This document shows, one piece after another, positions 44,886-54,520 of a DNA stretch of 64,000 nucleotides (position 1 is its first letter; each line of letters opens with the position of its first letter). Both the position numbers and the translations under genes were made by a program. The DNA is from Lachnospiraceae bacterium AM93-12TA (lineage in GTDB: Bacteria; Bacillota; Clostridia; Lachnospirales; Lachnospiraceae), in contig JAQERH010000008.1 in the NCBI GenBank assembly GCA_027698105.1, positions 1-64,000 of the forward strand, in the 5' to 3' direction. The notes beneath the pieces are model-generated. The model searched no databases and was not told the origin of the DNA. It saw nothing but the letters and a program-made list of their open reading frames with translations.

Positions 44886-46724
44886 ATGTGTGGGATTATT
44901 GGAGTTGCAGGAAATACAGAGGCAGTTTCTGTTCTTTTGGATGGATTGGAACGGCTGGAATACAGAGGTTATGATTCGGCAGGCGTTGCGGTTGTGTCCC
45001 CAGATGGAAACCTGCAGGTAAAAAAATGTAAAGGGCGTCTTTCTGTCTTGCGGGAAGCCCTTTCCAGGCAGGAACCCCTGTCAGGAACTATTGGCATAGG
45101 CCATACCAGATGGGCGACCCACGGAGAACCCAGCGACGTCAATGCCCATCCCCATGTGGGGCAGAATGGGAAAATTGCCGTTGTTCATAACGGAATTATC
45201 GAGAACTATCTGGAGATCAAGCAGTCCCTGATCCGAAAGGGAATTTCCTTTGTGTCGGATACAGACACGGAAGTGATCGTCCAGCTTCTGGAATACTATT
45301 ATGGGAAAAAATCAGATCTGATGGATGCGGTGTATGCTGTATTAAACCGTATTAAAGGCGCGTATGCCATGGGAATTCTCTGTTCAGATTTTCCGGGGCA
45401 GATGATTGCTGCCAAAAAGGACGCTCCTTTACTTATTGGCTATGGAACTGATGGGAATTATATTGCTTCGGATGTTACGGCTCTTCTCGCCCATACCAAA
45501 ACCGTTACCTATATGGAAGATGATGAAGTGGCGGTGATGACTCCGGATCAGGTACAGATCTTTGACCGGGACGGATGCCTTTTGGAAAAAGAGAAGCAGC
45601 TGATTGCGTGGGATATTTCTGCAGCAGAAAAAGGCGGATACGCTCATTTCATGCTGAAAGAGATCATGGAGCAGCCGGAGGCAGTCTGGAAGACCATTTC
45701 GCCCAGGCTGGCGAATGGGGAAATTGTGCTGGAAGAATTGGCAGAGGATGCAGATTTTATGAGAGGAATTTCCAGGATTTATCTGGTTGCCTGCGGCTCT
45801 GCATATCATGTGGGAGTAGTGGGAAAATATGTCCTGGAAAAACTTTTGCATATTCCGGCAGAGGCCTGTCTTGCTTCCGAATTCCGGTACAGTGAACCGG
45901 TGCTGGGAGAATCCTCTCTTGTGATTGTCATCAGTCAGTCAGGAGAAACTCTGGATTCCATGGCGGCGCTGCGGGAAGCGAAGCGGAAAGGTTCCAGGGT
46001 TCTGTCTATTGTCAATGTGATGGGGAGTTCCATTGCAAGAGAATCCGACTATGTTTTGTATACCTGGGCAGGACCGGAAATTGCCGTAGCAACTACGAAG
46101 GCTTATACAACCCAGATGGTCCTCCTGCTGATGCTGGGGCTCTGGATGGCCAGACAGTTAAATCGGATCCAGGAGGGAGAGTACCGGAAACTTGTCGGCG
46201 GACTTGAACAGCTTCCGGAAAAGATAAAAAAGGTTTTGGGAAATCTGGATCTTTATCAGAAGGCAGCTTCCAGATATTTTAATCACAACAGCGTCTTTTA
46301 TATTGGCCGAAATCTGGATTATGCACTGGGACTGGAAGGATCTTTGAAGCTGAAGGAAATTTCCTATATCCACTCCGAGTCCTATGCGGCAGGAGAATTA
46401 AAGCATGGAACTATTTCCCTGATTGAGCCTGGAACACTGGTAGTTGCGCTGGCCTCTTATGAACCGCTGGCAGAAAAAATGCTGTCCAACATTGTGGAAG
46501 TAACATCCAGGGGAGCAGAGGTTCTGGCAGTGGCTACAGAGAAAACGGAAGGACTGGTGAACAGCCAGGCGGCAGAGGTCTTTGTAATACCAGCCGTGCA
46601 TCCCCTTCTGCAGCCGGTGCTTGGAGTGATTCCGCTGCAGCTGTTTGCTTATTATATTGCATTGAACCGGGGCTGCGATATTGACAAGCCGAGAAATCTG
46701 GCAAAATCTGTGACCGTAGAGTAA
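44886..46724 (+). CDS. glmS: Glucosamine-fructose-6-phosphate aminotransferase (isomerising)
   Basis: 612 residues. Starts MCGIIGVAGN with nucleophile Cys2; HTRWATHGEPSDVNAHPH in the glutaminase domain; two SIS domains in the isomerase half with SQSGETLDS and ESYAAGELKHG; ends DKPRNLAKSVTVE. Makes glucosamine 6-phosphate for cell wall synthesis. ATG 44886 is 5 bases after the pyrG stop. No glmS ribozyme is present upstream, so control comes from the operon leader. Confidence 0.96.
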   Translation: MCGIIGVAGNTEAVSVLLDGLERLEYRGYDSAGVAVVSPDGNLQVKKCKGRLSVLREALSRQEPLSGTIGIGHTRWATHGEPSDVNAHPHVGQNGKIAVVHNGIIENYLEIKQSLIRKGISFVSDTDTEVIVQLLEYYYGKKSDLMDAVYAVLNRIKGAYAMGILCSDFPGQMIAAKKDAPLLIGYGTDGNYIASDVTALLAHTKTVTYMEDDEVAVMTPDQVQIFDRDGCLLEKEKQLIAWDISAAEKGGYAHFMLKEIMEQPEAVWKTISPRLANGEIVLEELAEDADFMRGISRIYLVACGSAYHVGVVGKYVLEKLLHIPAEACLASEFRYSEPVLGESSLVIVISQSGETLDSMAALREAKRKGSRVLSIVNVMGSSIARESDYVLYTWAGPEIAVATTKAYTTQMVLLLMLGLWMARQLNRIQEGEYRKLVGGLEQLPEKIKKVLGNLDLYQKAASRYFNHNSVFYIGRNLDYALGLEGSLKLKEISYIHSESYAAGELKHGTISLIEPGTLVVALASYEPLAEKMLSNIVEVTSRGAEVLAVATEKTEGLVNSQAAEVFVIPAVHPLLQPVLGVIPLQLFAYYIALNRGCDIDKPRNLAKSVTVE

Positions 46725-46751
46725 GAATACAGGGACAGGAGGAGCAACAGG

Positions 46752-48185
46752 ATGGGACTTCATGAAGAATGCGGAGTATTTGGCGTAATGGGAAAAAAGA
46801 CAGAACCTATGGCAGAGCTGGTTTATTATGGGCTCTATGCTCTGCAGCACCGGGGACAGGAAAGCTGCGGCATCGTGGTGAATGACGACGGCGTATTTTC
46901 TTCCTATAAAGATCTGGGGCTGATAAGCGAAGTGTTTTCCAAAGAGGTATTATCTCATTTTCCGGAGGGAACCATGGCAGTAGGTCATGTAAGATACGGA
47001 ACCACCGGAGGCAATACCAGGAAGAACTGTCAGCCCATTGAAGTGAACCGCCAGAAGGGAAAGATGGCGCTGGCCCATAACGGCAACTTAAGCAATGCGC
47101 TGGAGCTTCGGGACAAGCTGGAATTATCAGGAGCTATTTTCCATACGACCAGCGATACGGAAACCATTGCATACATTATCACCAGGGAAAGAATGAAAAC
47201 GCCCAGCATCGAAGATGCGGTCAGCAATGCAATGGAATATCTGGAAGGAGCCTATTCTCTGGTGCTGATGTCTTCCACAAAACTGATTGCTGCCAGGGAT
47301 CCCTATGGTTTTCGGCCGCTGTGCTATGGAACCATGTCGGACGGAACCTATGTGGTGGCCTCAGAAAGTTGCGCGCTGGCGGCGGTAGGGGCAGACTTTG
47401 TCAGAGATATCCTGCCAGGAGAAATTTTGGTTTTTCATCAAGATGGAGTGGAATCCAGAAGAGAGCACTGCGGAACGCAGAAGAAAAAGACCTGCATTTT
47501 TGAATATATCTATTTTTCCAGACCGGATTCGGTTATTGACGGCGTGTCGGTTCATGAATCCAGAAGAAAAGCGGGGGAACTGCTGGCAGAGCGCTATCCG
47601 GCAGAAGCAGACATCGTAATCGGAGTTCCTGACAGCGGACTGGATGCGGCTCTGGGATTTGCGGAGAAAGCCGGCATTCCCTATGGGATCGGGCTGATCA
47701 AAAACAAATATATCGGAAGAACCTTTATTTCTCCGGGACAGAGGGAACGCCTGGATCAGGTCCGGATCAAACTTTCACCTGTAAAGAGCGTCATTGAAGG
47801 AAAGCGGGTGATATTGATTGACGATTCCATTGTCCGGGGTACCACCAGCAAACGGATTGTGAAGCTTTTGCGGGAGGCAGGAGCAAGAGAAATTCATATG
47901 AGAATTTCAGCACCGCCATTTCTGCATCCCTGTTACTATGGAACGGACATTGATTCCGAAGAGAATCTAATCGCCTGTCATCACAGCACGGAGGAGATTG
48001 CAGAGATAATCGGTGTGGATTCTCTGGGATATCTGGAGGTGGAACTGCTGGAAAGGCTCATCGGTTGCCGGGACTATTGTGCAGCCTGTTTTCAGGGAGA
48101 ATATCCCACGCAAATACCGACGGATCTCAGAAAAGACCGTTTTGAGCGAAAACTGTCTGAACAGGTTCAGGGAAAGAGGAGCTAG
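46752..48185 (+). CDS. purF: Amidophosphoribosyltransferase
   Basis: 477 residues. Short propeptide MGLHEE before nucleophile Cys7 (ECGVFGVMG), HVRYGTTGG, PRPP motif VILIDDSIVRGTTS. Four cysteines in the Bacillus-type [4Fe-4S] pattern: KKTCIFEY, LHPCYYG and CRDYCAACF. First step of purine synthesis, using glutamine. Found here rather than with other pur genes. Confidence 0.95.
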   Translation: MGLHEECGVFGVMGKKTEPMAELVYYGLYALQHRGQESCGIVVNDDGVFSSYKDLGLISEVFSKEVLSHFPEGTMAVGHVRYGTTGGNTRKNCQPIEVNRQKGKMALAHNGNLSNALELRDKLELSGAIFHTTSDTETIAYIITRERMKTPSIEDAVSNAMEYLEGAYSLVLMSSTKLIAARDPYGFRPLCYGTMSDGTYVVASESCALAAVGADFVRDILPGEILVFHQDGVESRREHCGTQKKKTCIFEYIYFSRPDSVIDGVSVHESRRKAGELLAERYPAEADIVIGVPDSGLDAALGFAEKAGIPYGIGLIKNKYIGRTFISPGQRERLDQVRIKLSPVKSVIEGKRVILIDDSIVRGTTSKRIVKLLREAGAREIHMRISAPPFLHPCYYGTDIDSEENLIACHHSTEEIAEIIGVDSLGYLEVELLERLIGCRDYCAACFQGEYPTQIPTDLRKDRFERKLSEQVQGKRS

Positions 48186-48188
48186 ACC

Positions 48189-49289
48189 ATGAAAAAATTT
48201 GACAGAAAACTGATTTTGGAAGACGGAAGTGAATATTACGGATATGGATTTGGCTCTGACGGAGAGCGGATTACGGAAATTGTATTCAATACTTCTCCCG
48301 TAGGATACCAGGAAATTATTTCAGATCCATCTTATACCTACCAGACGGTGGTAATGGCCTATCCCCTGATCGGCAATTACGGGATTGCAGAAGGGGATTT
48401 TGAAACGGAAACTCCGACCATTGGAGGGCTGGCTGTCCGGGACTATAATGACCAGCCATCGAATTTCCGCAGTGTGTGTACTTTATCGGAGATGATGGAG
48501 AAGTTTGGAATTCCAGGAATTTCCGGAATTGATACGAGAAAGCTGGTCCGCTCCATCCGGAATCTGGGAAGCAGAAAGGCGCTGCTTACCGATGCAGACG
48601 CCTCCCTGCAGGAGGGACTTTTAAAATTGGCTGCTTATAAAATACCCACAGACGCAGTGGAGCGGGTGAGCCGGAAAACCGTGCAGAATTATGAAGTTTC
48701 CGGGGGAACTTATCATGTGGCAGCTATCGACTGCGGAATGAAACAGAACATTGTGCGGTGTTTCAACCGCAGAGGCTGCAGTGTGACGGTGTTTCCCTGG
48801 AATACTTCTGCGGAAGAAATAGAAGGCGTAAAGCCAGATGGAATTTTTCTGTCCAATGGACCGGGAGATCCGGCAGACGCCTGGCCAGTGATAGAACTGG
48901 TAAAAAAGCTGCGGGGAAAATATCCGATGTTTGGAATCTGTCTGGGGCATCAGATCATTTCTCTCGCTTATGGAGCCAGAACCTATAAACTGAAATTTGG
49001 CCATAGAGGCGGCAACCATCCGGTAAAAAATCTGGAAACAGGAAAGATTGAGATTACCTCCCAGAATCATTCCTATGCTGTGGATGCAGAAAGCCTTTCC
49101 GGAACCGGGTTGGAGGTAACGCATTTCAATTTGCTGGATCAGACCATTGAGGGGGCTGCCTGCAGGGAGGATCGGGTATTCAGCGTGCAGTACCACCCGG
49201 AAAGCGCTCCCGGCCCCCAGGACAGCGGTTATCTGTTTGACCAGTTTATAGACAGGATGGAGGAAACAAAGCATGGCAAAACGAACTGA
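48189..49289 (+). CDS. carA: Carbamoyl-phosphate synthase small chain
   Basis: 366 residues. N-terminal CPSase_sm domain (LILEDGSEYYGYGFG, VFNTSPVGYQEIISDPSY) and class I glutaminase with Cys in MFGICLGHQ and HPE in VQYHPESAPGP. Supplies ammonia from glutamine to CarB. Starts 3 bases after purF; overlaps carB by 17 bases. Confidence 0.96.
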   Translation: MKKFDRKLILEDGSEYYGYGFGSDGERITEIVFNTSPVGYQEIISDPSYTYQTVVMAYPLIGNYGIAEGDFETETPTIGGLAVRDYNDQPSNFRSVCTLSEMMEKFGIPGISGIDTRKLVRSIRNLGSRKALLTDADASLQEGLLKLAAYKIPTDAVERVSRKTVQNYEVSGGTYHVAAIDCGMKQNIVRCFNRRGCSVTVFPWNTSAEEIEGVKPDGIFLSNGPGDPADAWPVIELVKKLRGKYPMFGICLGHQIISLAYGARTYKLKFGHRGGNHPVKNLETGKIEITSQNHSYAVDAESLSGTGLEVTHFNLLDQTIEGAACREDRVFSVQYHPESAPGPQDSGYLFDQFIDRMEETKHGKTN

Positions 49290-52200
49290 TCTGAAAAAAA
49301 TTCTTGTCATTGGCTCCGGTCCGATCGTGATTGGCCAGGCAGCGGAATTTGACTACGCAGGTACCCAGGCATGCCTTGCACTGAAGGAAGAGGGCTATGA
49401 GGTAGTGCTGTGCAATTCTAATCCGGCAACGATTATGACCGATACTTCTATTGCGGATAAGGTATACATGGAGCCGCTGACTCTGGAATATGTGGCCAAG
49501 ATTGTCCGCCATGAGCGGCCGGATGCCATTGTTCCTGGAATTGGCGGCCAGACCGGGCTGAATCTGGCTATGCAGCTGGAAAAAAAGGGCATTTTAAAGG
49601 AGTGCCGGACAGAGCTTCTGGGAACCAGCAGCAGGAGCATTGAGACGGCGGAAGACAGAGAACTTTTTAAGGAACTGTGTGAAAGACTGGGAGAGCCGGT
49701 GCTTCCTTCCCTGGTAGCCAACACAGTGGAGGAGGCGGTAAAAGCGGCCGGCCAGATCGGATATCCGGTGGTCATCCGCCCGGCTTTCACTCTTGGGGGA
49801 ACCGGAGGCGGTTTTGCAGAAGATGAAACCGAGTTTCTGGAGATGATAAAGAATGCCCTTGCTCTGTCTCCGGTTCATCAGGTGTTAATTGAAAAAAGTG
49901 TAAAAGGATTTAAAGAAATTGAATACGAGGTGATCCGGGACGCCAATGATACAGCCATTACGGTATGCAATATGGAAAATCTGGATCCGGTAGGAATCCA
50001 TACGGGAGATTCCATTGTGGCTTGTCCTTCCCAGACGTTAACTAATAAGGAATACCAGATGCTGCGGGACAGCGCTCTGAAAATCATCCGGGCATTGAAA
50101 ATTGAGGGCGGCTGCAACGTGCAGTTTGCGCTGGATCCCAATTCTTTCCAGTATTACCTGATCGAAGTAAATCCCCGGGTATCCCGTTCGTCTGCCCTGG
50201 CATCCAAGGCAAGCGGTTATCCCATTGCAAGAGTGTCGGCAAAGATCAGCGTAGGCATGACGCTGGATGAGATTATGCTGGTCAATACACCCGCTTCTTT
50301 TGAACCGGCGCTGGATTATGTGGTTACCAAAATGCCCCGTTTCCCCTTTGACAAATTCACAGATGCCAATCAGAAACTGGGGACACAGATGAAAGCGACC
50401 GGAGAGGTCATGAGTGTGGGAAGAACCTTTGAGGAGAGTCTTTTAAAAGCCGTTCGTTCTCTGGAAACGGGGGTCTTCCATCTGTATATGGAAAAGTTTG
50501 AAAAGGAAGACAGGAATGCCCTGATGGATTATATCCGGATTGGTACCGATGACAGGATCTTTGCCATTGCCCGCCTGCTGCGGCTGGGTGAGCCGGTTTC
50601 TGCCATCTATAAACAGACGGGGATTGATCCGTGGTTCCTTTCTAAGATGAAACATATTACCGATATGGAACAGGAGCTGAAGACAGGCATCGGAGACAGG
50701 GAATTACTATACCAGGCGAAGAAAAACGGTTTTTCTGACAGAGCAGTCGGATGGCTGTGGAATATGAGTGAAAGCCAGGTTTATGAAATGAGGAAAAAGC
50801 AGGGGATCTTCCCTGTTTATAAAATGATCGATACCTGTGCATCGGAATTTGAAAGCTATGTTCCCTATTTTTACTCTACCTATGAAGAGGAAAATGAATC
50901 GGTAATTGAAAACAGGAAAAAGATTGTGGTGCTGGGCTCCGGCCCGATCCGAATTGGGCAGGGAGTGGAGTTCGACTATTCAACGGTTCATGCGGTAAAG
51001 ACGATCAAGGAGGCCGGATATGAGGCAATTATTATCAACAACAATCCGGAAACCGTATCCACCGATTACACTACATCCGATAAGCTGTATTTTGAGCCCT
51101 TGTGCGTGGAAGACGTCATGAATGTGATCCAGATGGAACAGCCGGACGGAGTCATTGCTTCCCTGGGCGGGCAGACGGCCATCAATCTGGCAAAGCCGCT
51201 GGAAGAGCGGGGAGTAACATTGATTGGCACAGGCTGCGCCGCCATTGAGAAAGCGGAAAACAGAGATGCCTTTGAAAAACTGTTATTGGAACTGAAAATC
51301 CCCCAGCCCAAAGGACAGGCGGTAACCGCTCTGGAAGAGGGCGTGCAGGCGGCAGAGGCAATCGGCTATCCGGTTTTAGTGCGCCCCAGCTTTGTACTGG
51401 GTGGCAGAGCCATGCAGATCGTGGCCAAAGAGGAGCAGATGCGCCATTATCTGAAAACGGCAGTGGAGATTGATAAGGACAAGCCAGTGCTGGTGGACAA
51501 ATACATCTGCGGCAAGGAAGTGGAGGTTGACGCCATCTGTGATGGCAGGGAGATATTTGTACCTGGGATTATGGAACTGGTAGAACGGACCGGCGTCCAT
51601 TCTGGAGATTCCATCAGCGTGTATCCGGCTTTCAGCATCTCGGAAAAGGTTAAGGAGACGATTTTAGAGTATACCAGAAAGCTGGGCCTTGGAATTGGGA
51701 TTGTGGGGCTTTATAATATCCAGTTTATTGTGGATAAGAAAGAACAGGTGTATATTATTGAGGTCAATCCCCGTTCTTCCCGGACCGTTCCCTTTCTGTC
51801 AAAAGCCACAGGCTATCCCCTGGCCGATATGGCAACAAAGGTTATCCTTGGAGAAAACCTGGAGAAGCAGGGCATTACCTGTATGTATCCGCAGGAAAAG
51901 ACACGATGGTATGTGAAGGTTCCTGCATTTTCCTTCTCAAAATTACAGGGTATGGATGCTTATCTTTCACCGGAAATGAAGTCTACGGGAGAGGCTATTG
52001 GATATGATAAAAAGCTTCACCGGGCAATGTACAAGGCCATGATCGCTTCTGGTATCCGGGTACAGAATTATGGAACAGTGATTGTGACCCTTGCAGACGA
52101 GGACAAGGAAGAAGCCGTTCCTCTGATTCGTCGGTTCTATGATATGGGATTTAATATAGAAGCAACTTCATCAACAGCCGAGACTCTGAAACACCATGGA

Positions 52201-52464
52201 ATCCGTACAAAAGTTCTGAGAAAGCCGTCGGAGGGCAGCCGGGAAATCCTGGATGCCATAAGCGCCGGATATGTCAGCTATGTGATTAATACCCGTGCCA
52301 TTCTCTCCGGCATTCACTATGAAGACGGCGCAGCAATCCGGAGCGCTGCATCGCAGAATCATGTTACTATGTTTACGTCCCTTGATACCGTAAGGGTATT
52401 GCTGGATGTTCTGGAAGAGATTACCATTGGCGTTTCTGCCATAACGGAGGAGGAAAATATATGA
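49273..52464 (+). CDS. carB: Carbamoyl-phosphate synthase large chain
   Basis: 1063 residues, two homologous halves each with an ATP-grasp domain (KILVIGSGPIVIGQAAEFDYAG; VVLGSGPIRIGQGVEFDYS) and a C-terminal MGS-like allosteric domain. Makes carbamoyl phosphate for pyrimidines and arginine. Complete. Its stop overlaps the aminotransferase start by ATGA. Confidence 0.96.
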   Translation: MAKRTDLKKILVIGSGPIVIGQAAEFDYAGTQACLALKEEGYEVVLCNSNPATIMTDTSIADKVYMEPLTLEYVAKIVRHERPDAIVPGIGGQTGLNLAMQLEKKGILKECRTELLGTSSRSIETAEDRELFKELCERLGEPVLPSLVANTVEEAVKAAGQIGYPVVIRPAFTLGGTGGGFAEDETEFLEMIKNALALSPVHQVLIEKSVKGFKEIEYEVIRDANDTAITVCNMENLDPVGIHTGDSIVACPSQTLTNKEYQMLRDSALKIIRALKIEGGCNVQFALDPNSFQYYLIEVNPRVSRSSALASKASGYPIARVSAKISVGMTLDEIMLVNTPASFEPALDYVVTKMPRFPFDKFTDANQKLGTQMKATGEVMSVGRTFEESLLKAVRSLETGVFHLYMEKFEKEDRNALMDYIRIGTDDRIFAIARLLRLGEPVSAIYKQTGIDPWFLSKMKHITDMEQELKTGIGDRELLYQAKKNGFSDRAVGWLWNMSESQVYEMRKKQGIFPVYKMIDTCASEFESYVPYFYSTYEEENESVIENRKKIVVLGSGPIRIGQGVEFDYSTVHAVKTIKEAGYEAIIINNNPETVSTDYTTSDKLYFEPLCVEDVMNVIQMEQPDGVIASLGGQTAINLAKPLEERGVTLIGTGCAAIEKAENRDAFEKLLLELKIPQPKGQAVTALEEGVQAAEAIGYPVLVRPSFVLGGRAMQIVAKEEQMRHYLKTAVEIDKDKPVLVDKYICGKEVEVDAICDGREIFVPGIMELVERTGVHSGDSISVYPAFSISEKVKETILEYTRKLGLGIGIVGLYNIQFIVDKKEQVYIIEVNPRSSRTVPFLSKATGYPLADMATKVILGENLEKQGITCMYPQEKTRWYVKVPAFSFSKLQGMDAYLSPEMKSTGEAIGYDKKLHRAMYKAMIASGIRVQNYGTVIVTLADEDKEEAVPLIRRFYDMGFNIEATSSTAETLKHHGIRTKVLRKPSEGSREILDAISAGYVSYVINTRAILSGIHYEDGAAIRSAASQNHVTMFTSLDTVRVLLDVLEEITIGVSAITEEENI

Positions 52465-53657
52465 TACCAAATACAAATTACAGTGAGCTCAAGGACTCCT
52501 ATCTGTTTTACCACATTGCACAGAAAACAAAGGCCTACCTGAACAGTCATCCAGACAGCTATCTGTATCGGATGGGAATCGGAGATGTATCTCTTCCCCT
52601 TTGCGATGCGGTCGTTGAAGCTCTTCACAGGGCGGTAGATGATCAGAGCCAGAAAAGTACTTTTCACGGCTATATGCCGGAGTGCGGGGATCCGGGACTG
52701 CGGGAGACCATTGCAGATTATTATAAGAAAAGAAAAGTATCCCTTTTGCCAGAGGAAGTGTTTGTTTCCAGCGGCGCAAGCGATGAACTGGGGGATATTC
52801 TGGATCTGTTTGGAAGAGACAAAACGGTTATGATCATGGAACCTGCTTATCCTGCCTATGTAGACGCCAATATAATCGCAGGAAACCGGATCATTCATAT
52901 TCCTTCCGGAAAGGAGAATGGTTTTTTACCCTTGCCGGATGAAACAACGGCGGCAGATGTCATTTATATCTGTTCGCCCAATAATCCCACCGGGGCAGTT
53001 TTTAACTGTGAGCAATTAAAGTTATGGGTCGATTATGCCAACAGAATCGATGCTGTTCTCCTGTTTGACGCTGCATACGAGGCGTTTATTGAAGAGGAAG
53101 ACATTCCCCATAGTATCTTTGAAATTGAGGGAGCGAAAACCTGTGCCATTGAAATCTGCTCCCTGTCCAAAACTGCAGGCTTTACGGGAACCAGGCTGGG
53201 CTATACGGTAATTCCTAAGGAGCTGAATCGCAGCGGAATGAATCTGAATGAGATGTGGGTACGGAACCGCACGACGAAAACTAACGGCGTGTCCTATATC
53301 ATTCAACGAGGCGGGGCGGCCGTGTTCACAGAGGAAGGGCAGAGACAGATCCGGGAACGGATCCAGGTGTACAAAAACAACGCAAAGGTATTGATGGAGT
53401 CCCTTGACCAGCTGGGAATCTGGTACTGCGGAGGAAAGAACGCCCCCTATATCTGGATGAAGTGCCCGGACGGAATGGGAAGCTGGGAGTTTTTTGATTA
53501 CCTGCTTCAGGAGATCCAGGTGGTTGGAACTCCGGGAGAAGGCTTTGGAGCCTGCGGAGAAGGCTATTTCCGATTTTCTACCTTTGGTTCGCCGGAGGAT
53601 ACAAAGGAGGCGGCCAGGAGGCTGGCAGAACTGCTTTCAAATAAGACAAAAGAGTAA
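52461..53657 (+). CDS. LL-diaminopimelate aminotransferase-like PLP enzyme
   Basis: 398 residues, fold-type I aminotransferase. The opening NTNYSELKDSYLFYHIAQKT, MGIGDVSLPLC, and PLP-lysine segment SLSKTAGFTGTRLGYTV match DapL, which makes LL-DAP from tetrahydrodipicolinate with glutamate as donor. Some DapL signatures are changed (SSGASDELGDIL instead of SDGAKCDxGNI), so another amino acceptor is possible. Translationally coupled to carB; last gene of the operon. Confidence 0.78.
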   Translation: MIPNTNYSELKDSYLFYHIAQKTKAYLNSHPDSYLYRMGIGDVSLPLCDAVVEALHRAVDDQSQKSTFHGYMPECGDPGLRETIADYYKKRKVSLLPEEVFVSSGASDELGDILDLFGRDKTVMIMEPAYPAYVDANIIAGNRIIHIPSGKENGFLPLPDETTAADVIYICSPNNPTGAVFNCEQLKLWVDYANRIDAVLLFDAAYEAFIEEEDIPHSIFEIEGAKTCAIEICSLSKTAGFTGTRLGYTVIPKELNRSGMNLNEMWVRNRTTKTNGVSYIIQRGGAAVFTEEGQRQIRERIQVYKNNAKVLMESLDQLGIWYCGGKNAPYIWMKCPDGMGSWEFFDYLLQEIQVVGTPGEGFGACGEGYFRFSTFGSPEDTKEAARRLAELLSNKTKE

Positions 53658-53724
53658 ATCAGGTTACGTTTCTTCAGTCATATCGGAAGCGATTTCAAGC
53701 CGCGCCGTTTTTTCAAGCTATTGG

Positions 53725-53794
53725 TATGGCGGCGACTTTATCTTTTTCCTTTTGTTTCAATTTCAGGACTTACGTCTAAGCCATAATTTAAGGT
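53725..53794 (-). pseudogene. Decayed trpF C-terminal fragment
   Basis: On the minus strand this region reads TLNYGLDVSPEIETKGK and then, after a frameshift in an A run, KDKVAAI. That matches the end of phosphoribosylanthranilate isomerase; the intact trpF in this window reads [27 protein letters not shown]. At DNA level 53737-53786 resembles 61599-61650. No start, no ribosome site and no N-terminal part remain. The direct-repeat promoter of the response regulator gene overlaps its upstream edge. Confidence 0.7.
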
Positions 53795-53819
53795 ATAGTT
53801 AAGGTCAGGAAGTTATGAT
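53788..53819 (+). promoter_or_regulatory. Direct-repeat activator box and -10 of the two-component operon
   Basis: TTAAG at 53788 and TTAAGG at 53799 (11-base step) are followed by 9 bases and TATGAT (53814-53819). OmpR-type regulators usually bind such direct repeats in place of a -35. The same arrangement recurs at 55746-55776. Confidence 0.65.
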
Positions 53820-53845
53820 AGAAATAAAATGAGGAGGAGTGTACT

Positions 53846-54520
53846 ATGAGGCTTCTTTTTGCAGAGGATGAAAAAGCGCTGTCGAAAGCGCTGACGGCGA
53901 TCCTGGAGAGAAATAACTACACGGTTGACGCTGTCTACGATGGACAGAGTGCACTGGATTACCTTGTCACAGATAATTATGACGGGGTGATCCTGGATAT
54001 TATGATGCCAAAACTGGACGGAATTTCCGTATTGAAAAAAATCCGGGAGAGGGGGAATCTCGTTCCCGTCCTGCTTCTGACCGCAAAATCAGAGGTGGAC
54101 GATAAGGTTCTGGGCCTGGATGCAGGGGCCAATGATTATCTGGCCAAACCGTTTGACTCCAAAGAATTGCTGGCAAGGATACGGGCCATGACACGGACGC
54201 AGACGGCGCAAACCAGCTCGAAGCTGCAATTTGGAAATGTGACCTTGGACCGTGCTACATTTGAGTTGTCCTCTTCTTCTGGAAGCTTTAGACTGGCAAA
54301 TAAGGAATTTCAGATGCTGGAGTTCCTGATGTCAAATCCACGCCAGATTATTTCAGCGGAGCGTTTTATGGAAAAAATATGGGGATATGACAGTGAGACT
54401 GAGATGAACGTAGTCTGGGTATATATATCCTATCTGAGGAAAAAACTGACGGCGATTCATGCCAATGTCCAGATCAAGGCAACGAGAAATGTGGGATATT
54501 CTCTGGAGGAACTGGTATGA
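53846..54520 (+). CDS. OmpR-family response regulator
   Basis: 224 residues. Receiver with acidic pocket FAEDE, phosphoacceptor Asp in VILDIMMPKLDG and Lys in AKPFDSKELLAR; C-terminal winged helix (FQMLEFLMSNPRQIISAERFMEKIWGYDS). Paired with the kinase that follows (ATGA overlap). Probably binds the direct repeats before its own gene and before the polyphosphate polymerase gene. Confidence 0.95.
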   Translation: MRLLFAEDEKALSKALTAILERNNYTVDAVYDGQSALDYLVTDNYDGVILDIMMPKLDGISVLKKIRERGNLVPVLLLTAKSEVDDKVLGLDAGANDYLAKPFDSKELLARIRAMTRTQTAQTSSKLQFGNVTLDRATFELSSSSGSFRLANKEFQMLEFLMSNPRQIISAERFMEKIWGYDSETEMNVVWVYISYLRKKLTAIHANVQIKATRNVGYSLEELV

